A DNA stretch of 6,820 nucleotides from DAOUMU01 sp034409055 (lineage in GTDB: Bacteria; Chloroflexota; Anaerolineae; 4572-78; J111): positions 1 through 6,820 of the forward strand of contig DAOUMU010000426.1 in the NCBI GenBank assembly GCA_034409055.1. Reading direction: 5' to 3'. Below are positions 1 to 4,361 of this stretch, piece by piece. Made by a program: the position numbers and the translations under genes. How positions within the stretch are numbered: position 1 is the stretch's first letter; each line of letters begins with the position of its first letter. Below the pieces are notes generated by a model. That model did no database searches. It was not told the DNA's origin and saw only the letters and a list, made by a program, of their open reading frames with translations.

Positions 1-286
1 GCACCACGCTCTCCTTGACGCTCAGATCGACCAGATTGGCCTCAATTTCGCCGGTGGCTTCGATGGTTAGCTCAAGCTTGACCTCGACCCCCGCCTCGGC
101 CAGGGGTTTGATGATGGCCTGGTAGAAATCGTACCACTGGCGCCAATCGACCGGGGTGTTGATGGTTACCCGTTGATAGGTTTGCGGTTGAGGTTCAGAT
201 TGCGGTTGGGGCGGCGGTTTGATGAGCACAGGTTCAGCCTCCGGTGCTGGTTGGGGTTCGGGCCAACCGATAGCGGCGGGTGCGGG
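1..286 (-). pseudogene. C-terminal remnant of a probable DUF499-type ATPase (cut by the window edge)
   Basis: On the minus strand, frame-1 codons are open from 286 to base 1. They give a Pro/Gln/Glu-rich linker (WPEPQPAPEAEP...) and then a compact domain with TPVDWRQWYDFYQ, IKPLAEAGVEVKLEL and IEATGEIEANLVDLSVKESV. From memory this resembles the C-terminal end of large DUF499 AAA-type ATPases that occur in defence-like loci beside a SNF2 helicase and a DUF1156 methyltransferase. The assignment rests on pattern recall, so it is moderate. A TAA stop lies just upstream in this frame (289-287), and there is no start codon with a ribosome site. The reading frame differs from that of the helicase fragment that runs into it, so the piece looks like the surviving 3' end of a gene whose body was deleted. 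Its true end lies left of the window. Confidence 0.5.
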
Positions 287-677
287 TTAGTTTACTGCCC
301 CGACGATAGGCGGCTAACTTGTGGGCTTCGTCAAAAACAACCAAGTCCCAGCGCCCCGCCCGGGCCAGGCTCACGGCAAATTGGGGATCGTAGGTATAGG
401 CCAGGCGAATGCGCGTAGCTTCGGCGGCCAGGCGAAAGCCGGCCGGATCGCTAGAAAGGGTCGGTTGGTCGGTCCGGGTTTCCACCACCAGGCCGGCCAT
501 ATCTTCACGTCTGAGCAGGCGAGAAATGAGGCGATCCTGACCGTCAAGGGTCACTGCCTCAATGAGCACCCGGCTCGTCCCACGCGGCTCAACCCGAACC
601 ACCCGCACCCGATCCGGCCAGTGCGGGCCGGTCAGGATAGCGCCGATTGGGGGGAGATTATCGGTTGATTGGGTCAT
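234..677 (-). pseudogene. Truncated SNF2/DEAH-box helicase, N-terminal part with internal deletion
   Basis: The 147-codon frame starts with an ATG at 677. Residues 1-65 (IGAILTGPHWPDRVRVVRVE, SRLLRREDMAGLVV) and 80-103 (FRLAAEATRIRLAYTYDPQFAVS) match the usual N-terminal region of the large SNF2-type helicases of defence loci (DrmD-like). The chain then jumps directly to the motif II region, RWDLVVFDEAHKLAAYRRGSK, with DEAH at 116-119. In intact members roughly a hundred residues lie between these blocks, including the Q motif and the Walker A GxGKT; all are absent here. After RRYRLA (about residue 139) the similarity stops, and a TGA follows within 10 codons. No ATPase could be made, since the ATP-binding loop, motif III and the whole second RecA lobe are missing. 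No clear Shine-Dalgarno sequence precedes the ATG. It is best read as a decayed gene with an in-frame internal deletion near 368 and a second, frame-breaking junction near 263. Confidence 0.8.
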
Positions 678-736
678 CGTCTATCCCGCAATAACAGATT
701 CGGCTTGATGATTGTGATTAGGTTCTGTTGACATTT

Positions 737-791
737 GCCGATTTCGCATGCTGAGTGCCTTTGTAGGCGTATCAAAGCGTGCGAAATCGGC
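737..791. repeat. REP-like hairpin 1
   Basis: GCCGATTTCGCA (737-748) pairs perfectly with TGCGAAATCGGC (780-791). The 31-base loop contains TGCTGAGT and CGTATCAAAG. These are near-identical to blocks in the neighbouring hairpin 2: GCATGCTGAGT against GCATCCTGAGT, and CGTATCAAAG against CGTATCGAAG. The two hairpins are therefore diverged copies of one unit. Confidence 0.65.
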
Positions 792-840
792 CCAAAAACG
801 CATCCTGAGTAGGTAAACCGTATCGAAGGGGCGTTTTTGG
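792..840. repeat. REP-like hairpin 2
   Basis: CCAAAAACGC (792-801) pairs perfectly with GCGTTTTTGG (831-840). The loop carries ATCCTGAGTAGG and CGTATCGAAGGG, resembling the widespread bacterial REP family with CATCCTGAG and CGAAGG ends. It abuts hairpin 1 with no base between them. Confidence 0.65.
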
Positions 841-872
841 ACTAACCCAGTGAAATGTCAACAGAACCTAAC

Positions 873-900
873 AAAACGCCACCCATTTGACCAGGTGGCG
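873..900 (-). terminator. Rho-independent terminator of the rmuC-type gene
   Basis: On the minus strand CGCCACC (900-894), a 10-base loop and GGTGGCG (883-877) form a perfect 7-bp GC-rich stem, followed by TTTTG (876-872). It lies about 75 bases beyond the stop codon of the minus-strand gene at 976-1848, as expected for its terminator. On the plus strand the stem is followed by A-rich sequence, so it would not terminate rightward transcription. Confidence 0.7.
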
Positions 901-975
901 AAGCAAAAAAGTGATTATCTTTGACAGAAGCGATTAGCCACTGGTCCTATAATTGATCAGGAACAGGCTTTTTCT

Positions 976-1848
976 CTAATTTTTGGATAGCCGTGAAATT
1001 TTCTCAAATTCCTCTTTTAGATTTTTATAAGCCTGATTGACTTCATCAGCTTTATTCTGAGCATTCTTCAAGTGAGTTTCATAAAATGTCCGCCAATTTT
1101 TATCTATATCCTCGAATTGCATTGCTAGCGAAAAAATATCTTTTCGTATCTCTTCTGCTTGCTCCGTCAGTTTTCTGGCGTGGATACCCGCTTTTATCAA
1201 TTCAATTTTATGAGAAAGTGTTAAAGGTGACACCACCTGAACCCCTTTAGCAGTGTAAGTGCGGAGGGTGTCATAGGCATCTGTTACCAAAAAATAATAG
1301 ATACTTTCCGAAGGAATAAATGCAAAAGCAAATTCTGCCGACCCATCCCCTGGGCATACATAATCCTTAGCTATTTTATCAAAATGCTTCCGTACATCTT
1401 TGAAAAAGAGTTTTTGCCACCTGTCTTTTTCCTCAGAAGGGGCTTCCATCATTTTCTTGTAATTATCAAGCGGAAATTTGGAGTCGATGCATATAATACC
1501 GGCAGTTGATTTAACGTGAGCATCTGGTATCTTTCCATTCAAAATCTTTTTTCTGATGCCAAAAACATCTGATGGAAGTTGGTCTGAAAGTATTTCCTCT
1601 AACACCAACTCTCCCAAAGATGCCCGCTCAACTGGAACTCTGAGCATTTGTTCAAGTGACCGATAATCTTTCTTAATCTCCTCTGCGTGAACAGTTAAGG
1701 CTCCTACTTTCTCATCTAATCCCGACTTGCGCCATACATTAGAGATAGCAAGTTCAATATCCTTTGGTTCAATACGTCCTCTTGAAATAAGTAGATAGAC
1801 GACTATCAGCAACAGAACAATAATTATTACAAGTAGAATTTCTACCAT
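976..1848 (-). CDS. rmuC: RmuC-family DNA recombination protein, short membrane-anchored form
   Basis: This encodes 290 residues with a hydrophobic membrane segment at 2-21, a short helical spacer (about 30-70) and an RmuC domain at about 70-240. Family landmarks are visible: LGELVLEEIL (78-87), the PDAHV...IDSKFPL block (108-127), HFDKIAKDYV (155-164), EFAFAFIPSES (172-182) and VVSPLTL (205-211). Residues 225-288 look like a coiled coil. RmuC proteins have a PD-(D/E)xK-nuclease-like core and limit inversions at short inverted repeats in E. coli; the mechanism is poorly known. E. coli RmuC is about 475 residues. Here most of the long N-terminal coiled coil is missing but the catalytic-type core is complete, so this is a short variant rather than a truncation. 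AGAAGG (1866-1861) lies 12 bases before the ATG, a rather long spacing. The gene is markedly more AT-rich than both flanks and is a single-gene unit ending at the hairpin 873-900. This suggests acquisition by transfer. Confidence 0.88.
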   Translation of the reverse strand: MVEILLVIIIVLLLIVVYLLISRGRIEPKDIELAISNVWRKSGLDEKVGALTVHAEEIKKDYRSLEQMLRVPVERASLGELVLEEILSDQLPSDVFGIRKKILNGKIPDAHVKSTAGIICIDSKFPLDNYKKMMEAPSEEKDRWQKLFFKDVRKHFDKIAKDYVCPGDGSAEFAFAFIPSESIYYFLVTDAYDTLRTYTAKGVQVVSPLTLSHKIELIKAGIHARKLTEQAEEIRKDIFSLAMQFEDIDKNWRTFYETHLKNAQNKADEVNQAYKNLKEEFEKISRLSKN

Positions 1849-1938
1849 TGACAGCTTACACCTTCTCTATGGATTTAGGTTTGACCATTTTTCGCCTGCC
1901 TAAACCGGGGGTACGTAATAGTAGTCATAACGATCCTA

Positions 1939-2006
1939 TATAATCATATTATAACACAGAAAACAACCTGTAACATTTCAATTTGCTTTTTATGTTATAA
2001 TATAAT
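1939..2006. promoter_or_regulatory. Possible divergent promoter or operator region with TATAAT inverted repeats
   Basis: ATATTATAACA (1946-1956) is repeated in reverse complement as TGTTATAATAT (1993-2003). This places a perfect TATAAT on the minus strand (1953-1948) facing the rmuC-type gene, and two overlapping TATAAT copies on the plus strand (1996-2001 and 2001-2006) facing rightward. The left arm is itself a palindrome, TATAAT-CAT-ATTATA (1939-1953). No good -35 lies at 16-18 bases from any of these, so promoter activity is only suggested. The symmetry could also be a repressor site. Confidence 0.3.
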
Positions 2007-2104
2007 CGCCTTACTTCAGGAAATTCCTACTCCTTAATCCCACTTACCCCAAACACGTCACTTCGTTCAAAAATCTTCTTCATTCGCTGTCTTACTTAGC
2101 TAAT

Positions 2105-2132
2105 TTTACAGTTCATTGAGGGCTGTTATATT
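2105..2132 (+). promoter_or_regulatory. Candidate sigma70-type promoter for the gene at 2190
   Basis: TTTACA (2105-2110), a 16-base spacer and TATATT (2127-2132) resemble a housekeeping promoter. Transcription would begin near 2139, giving a leader of about 50 bases that includes the small hairpin at 2145-2160. This is inferred from the motif alone. Confidence 0.42.
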
Positions 2133-2172
2133 TTGCGGCAATCCTGCTTAATTGTAAGCAAGTAGGTTTAAT

Positions 2173-2179
2173 AAAGGAG
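2173..2179 (+). promoter_or_regulatory. Ribosome binding site for the gene at 2190
   Basis: AAAGGAG is a near-consensus Shine-Dalgarno sequence 10 bases before the ATG at 2190. It fixes that start codon. Confidence 0.75.
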
Positions 2180-2189
2180 AGTTTTCGTT

Positions 2190-3797
2190 ATGGCTATCAA
2201 TAAAACAAAACAACAGCTTTACTTTGAACAAAAGTGGCTGACCTGGCTAAGGACTGGCTTCCAGCAGTTTGACTTGATGTTCAGTCCAGTACTGGCATTA
2301 GTATTGGGCTTGGCTGTATTTGTTAGTATTACTGCCATCCCTAGTGTCACCAGCAAAACTGACAACGTGATCTTCACCGACACTGTTATGAACGCCAGTG
2401 CGCCAAGTCACCTCACCTCTACTGGAGTCCTCAGTTGGACGCCACCTATCACGATCTATCTGCCCGTGATTCTTGACAATTATCCAGCCACCTGGCCTCC
2501 CGACTCAGAGGGACGGGCACAGACCTGGTTGATACAACAGACCAATACTTTCATAAAAATCTCCGACATTCCTGGCTACAATCGTGAGGGTTGCCCTAAT
2601 CAGATCGCTCGCTACAAAGATAGCGTCGTTTGCTACCCCGCTATCCCTGGCGATGCTCTGGTTAGCTTTGACTACTGCCACTACGGCACACCCGACCAGC
2701 AAGCTTATCTGGGCCGGTGGGGCCGTGCTTTTCTCTACGATCAAGCTGTGGGGGCAATTGCCTGGCTAATGAGCGGAGAGATAGAGAGAGCCCGGCGGCT
2801 ACTGGACTACTTGAGCAGCTATCAGAACCTGAATGTACCTGTTTCAGGTGCTGCTGACGGCAGTTTCGGTTTTTCCTTCAATACTGTGGGCTGCCCTGTC
2901 TATGCTCCTGACAACCGTGACAGCTTTTACGACTTGGATTACCTGCGCAGTGGGGCCATTAGTTGGGCCGGCTATGCCTTTGTTATGTATCAACGTATGA
3001 CCGGCGATGCGCGTTATTTGGTTACTGCCCGCCGCACGGCCGATTACCTACTAACCCAACAAGTGACGGATCCATCTGATCCCCGTTTCGGCTTGCTGCG
3101 CGGTGGGCACGGGAACTACAACACCACTGATTGGAGCTTCACTCCTGGTCAGATCGAATGGATCAGTACTGAGCACAATGTGGACGCGTTTTTCTTTCTA
3201 CGCGATTTGGGTGCTTGGACCGGTGACACACGCTATAGTCAGGCCGCGCAGCAAATTCGAGACGGGTTGCTCAGCCAGTTGTGGCAGGAAGAAAAGGGAC
3301 GTTTCGAGCGAGGCCTGGATCCCTCGGGACAACCGGACGGCGTGGATGCGCTCGATGCAGCTTCATGGGGGGCAATGTTCCTGCTGGCCATTGGCGAAAA
3401 AGAGAAAGCACAGCGGTCACTCGACTTCGCCACGAATACTTATTTCAATTCGGCCGACGGCTTATGGGGTTATAAACCTTACGCCGGCATAGCAGACGAT
3501 TTCGACTGGGACAATATAGATGTAGTTTGGTCAGAAGGCTCACTGGGGGTGGCTATAGCTTACCTAAAGTTCGGCGACAGTGCCAATCAAAACCAGGCGC
3601 GTAATATTATTGCTGAAATGGCCAAGCTGCAAAATCGTGACCCAGGTGGCGGGCTGCTGTATGCTGTCCACACCGGCGACGAACTGACCGATTTTCCACG
3701 AGCCCCCTCTGTAGGAGGTACCGGCTGGTTCGTGATGGTCCTGCGGGCATGGGCTGATCCAGCCGCACGGGATACCTTCTGGGGCGCAGCACCCTGA
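2190..3797 (+). CDS. Exported alpha/alpha-toroid (six-hairpin glycosidase-like) protein of unknown substrate
   Basis: This encodes 535 residues. A cytoplasmic stretch of about 29 residues precedes a hydrophobic segment at 31-51, read as a signal anchor or long signal peptide. A Ser/Thr-rich spacer follows, then IYLPVILDNYP (89-99), a sequence I associate with Chloroflexota surface proteins. Residues 105-520 are rich in amphipathic helices with recurring toroid-type blocks: YDQAVGAIAWLMSGEIERARRLLDYL (split here as 183-208), LRSGAISWAGYAF (252-264), GLLRGG (301-306), STEHNVDAFFFLRDL (326-340), DGVDALDAASWGAMFLLAIG (383-402) and DNIDVVWSEGSLGVAIAYL (441-459). The acidic residues E328, D332, D386, D389, D444 and E449 are candidate active-site residues. 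This helix pattern is that of (alpha/alpha)6-barrel enzymes acting on glycans, but I cannot name the GH family. The cysteines at 135, 148, 163 and 235 could form disulfides outside the cell. It starts well (AAAGGAG 10 bases upstream) and has no obvious terminator. Secretion is likely; activity is inferred. Confidence 0.88.
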   Translation: MAINKTKQQLYFEQKWLTWLRTGFQQFDLMFSPVLALVLGLAVFVSITAIPSVTSKTDNVIFTDTVMNASAPSHLTSTGVLSWTPPITIYLPVILDNYPATWPPDSEGRAQTWLIQQTNTFIKISDIPGYNREGCPNQIARYKDSVVCYPAIPGDALVSFDYCHYGTPDQQAYLGRWGRAFLYDQAVGAIAWLMSGEIERARRLLDYLSSYQNLNVPVSGAADGSFGFSFNTVGCPVYAPDNRDSFYDLDYLRSGAISWAGYAFVMYQRMTGDARYLVTARRTADYLLTQQVTDPSDPRFGLLRGGHGNYNTTDWSFTPGQIEWISTEHNVDAFFFLRDLGAWTGDTRYSQAAQQIRDGLLSQLWQEEKGRFERGLDPSGQPDGVDALDAASWGAMFLLAIGEKEKAQRSLDFATNTYFNSADGLWGYKPYAGIADDFDWDNIDVVWSEGSLGVAIAYLKFGDSANQNQARNIIAEMAKLQNRDPGGGLLYAVHTGDELTDFPRAPSVGGTGWFVMVLRAWADPAARDTFWGAAP

Positions 3798-3904
3798 AAG
3801 ACTCGGCGTTAAGGAATATCAAGTAAGATACTGCAATTTTTAACCAACGCTAATCCGTCGCTTTAACCGTCAGTCGGATGTGGGTTTAAGGACCGGGAAA
3901 AGAG

Positions 3905-3933
3905 TTGCGGGTATGCTAAGATTAGAGTAATAT
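3905..3933 (+). promoter_or_regulatory. Candidate promoter upstream of the small ORF and the GH3 gene
   Basis: TTGCGG (3905-3910) and TAATAT (3928-3933) are separated by exactly 17 bases. A transcript from near 3940 would carry the REP-like palindrome at 3971-4020 in its leader, and then the small ORF from 4058. This is a motif-only prediction. Confidence 0.4.
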
Positions 3934-3970
3934 CCGGTGTTAGATAACGTACATCGATCAAACGGTCGAT

Positions 3971-4020
3971 ACCTGGGGATTCTTCGCTTCACTTCGCTCG
4001 TTCAGAATGACATGGCAGGT
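3971..4020. repeat. REP-like palindromic repeat (CATTCTGA...GAAGAATC type)
   Basis: ACCTG (3971-3975) and ATTCT (3979-3983) are mirrored by AGAAT (4004-4008) and CAGGT (4016-4020). The centre is made of TTCGCTTCACTTCGCTCG-type short repeats. Read on the minus strand it begins TGTCATTCTGAACGAGCG and ends GAAGAATCC, a form I recognise as an abundant dispersed repeat in many bacterial genomes, Chloroflexota included. Its CATTCTGA start resembles the CATCCTGA core of the hairpins at 737-840. It is intergenic, between the candidate promoter and the small ORF. Confidence 0.65.
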
Positions 4021-4046
4021 AGTTACGTTCGATAAGGTCAATCTTT

Positions 4047-4050
4047 GAGG
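4047..4050 (+). promoter_or_regulatory. Ribosome binding site choosing ATG 4058 over GTG 4052
   Basis: GAGG (part of TTTGAGGTG) is 7 bases before ATG 4058, a normal spacing. The in-frame GTG at 4052 begins only one base after it and has no other good ribosome site, so ATG 4058 is preferred. Confidence 0.55.
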
Positions 4051-4057
4051 TGTGGCT

Positions 4058-4249
4058 ATGACCATCAACCGGCCGAATCAAAGCAATATGCAATTTACCT
4101 GGCAAGCTATCTTCTGGCGCTTGCTGTTGACCCTACTGCTTTTGCTACTTCTAGCCAGTTCTGGCCTGACTGTCTTTAACACGGCGACCACCCGTCCCGA
4201 CGCCCATATCGTGCCTCCACTGACTCAGGGGGTCGAGATGGGTCGATAA
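4058..4249 (+). CDS. Small single-pass membrane protein or truncated surface-protein N-terminus
   Basis: This encodes 63 residues from ATG 4058 (65 if GTG 4052 is used). About 20 polar residues (MTINRPNQSNMQFTWQ...) precede a very hydrophobic segment, LLLTLLLLLLLASSGLTVF, at about 22-40, followed by a short polar tail ending at TAA 4247-4249. I do not recognise the family. The layout resembles the N-terminus of the protein at 2190-3797: a polar lead, a membrane segment and a polar spacer. In another frame just downstream (4237-4311) the sequence reads SIEIYLVVVNIVYLPGSWF before a stop, reminiscent of the IYLP segment that follows the spacer in that protein. The ORF could therefore be the frameshifted stub of a larger exported protein. 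It lies 112 bases upstream of the GH3 start on the same strand. It has a good ribosome site, so a real small protein is also possible. Confidence 0.5.
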   Translation: MTINRPNQSNMQFTWQAIFWRLLLTLLLLLLLASSGLTVFNTATTRPDAHIVPPLTQGVEMGR

Positions 4250-4361
4250 GAAGCATCGAAATATATCTTGTCGTGGTCAACATAGTGTACCTTCCCGGAA
4301 GCTGGTTTTGAGGTGCTTGCTTGAATTTGGCGATTTGGCTCATTGTTCAGCTTTGGGTATC

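Larger units (their letters stand above)
718..871. mobile_element. MITE-like element with perfect terminal inverted repeats and two internal hairpins
   Basis: GGTTCTGTTGACATTT at 721-736 is repeated exactly in reverse complement at 853-868. Including the flanking TTA/TAA, the match is 19 bases. A TA dinucleotide lies on each side (719-720 and 869-870), as expected of a TA target duplication. There is no ORF inside, so the element is non-autonomous. The inside is almost completely occupied by two hairpins (737-791 and 792-840), leaving only 841-852 unpaired. TA duplication is typical of IS630/Tc1-mariner relatives, and some IS5 groups use TNA; I cannot assign a parent transposase from the repeat alone. 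It could instead be a REP-type composite repeat. Mobility is inferred; the inverted-repeat structure is seen directly. Confidence 0.65.
1849..2189. other. AT-rich divergent intergenic region
   Basis: About 340 bases separate the divergent genes at 976-1848 (minus) and 2190-3797 (plus). I find no convincing ORF. The region holds symmetric TATAAT-containing sequences at 1939-2006, a plausible rightward promoter at 2105-2132, a small hairpin TGCTTA-ATTG-TAAGCA (2145-2160) that would lie in the leader of the rightward gene, and the ribosome site at 2173-2179. About 1860-1930 and 2010-2100 show nothing I can name. Confidence 0.6.

Noticed and set aside
173..668. Plus-strand open frames (173-418 and 321-668)
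   Set aside because: They lie opposite the helicase and DUF499-type remnants, whose minus-strand translations match known family patterns. The plus-strand products are Arg/Pro/Gly-rich with no domain pattern.
718..871. Cloverleaf-like fold as a tRNA or known structured RNA
   Set aside because: The stems are too long, there is no anticodon arm, T-loop or CCA-type end, and the outer stem has the character of transposon terminal repeats.
2145..2160. TGCTTA-ATTG-TAAGCA hairpin as a terminator or riboswitch
   Set aside because: The stem is only 6 bp and AT-rich, no T-run follows, and it lies just upstream of a strong ribosome site. Nothing more than a small leader hairpin can be supported.
3798..3845. 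Possible terminator after the toroid gene (AGTA-AGA-TACT followed by GCAATTTTT)
   Set aside because: A 4-bp AT-rich stem is too weak to call a Rho-independent terminator.
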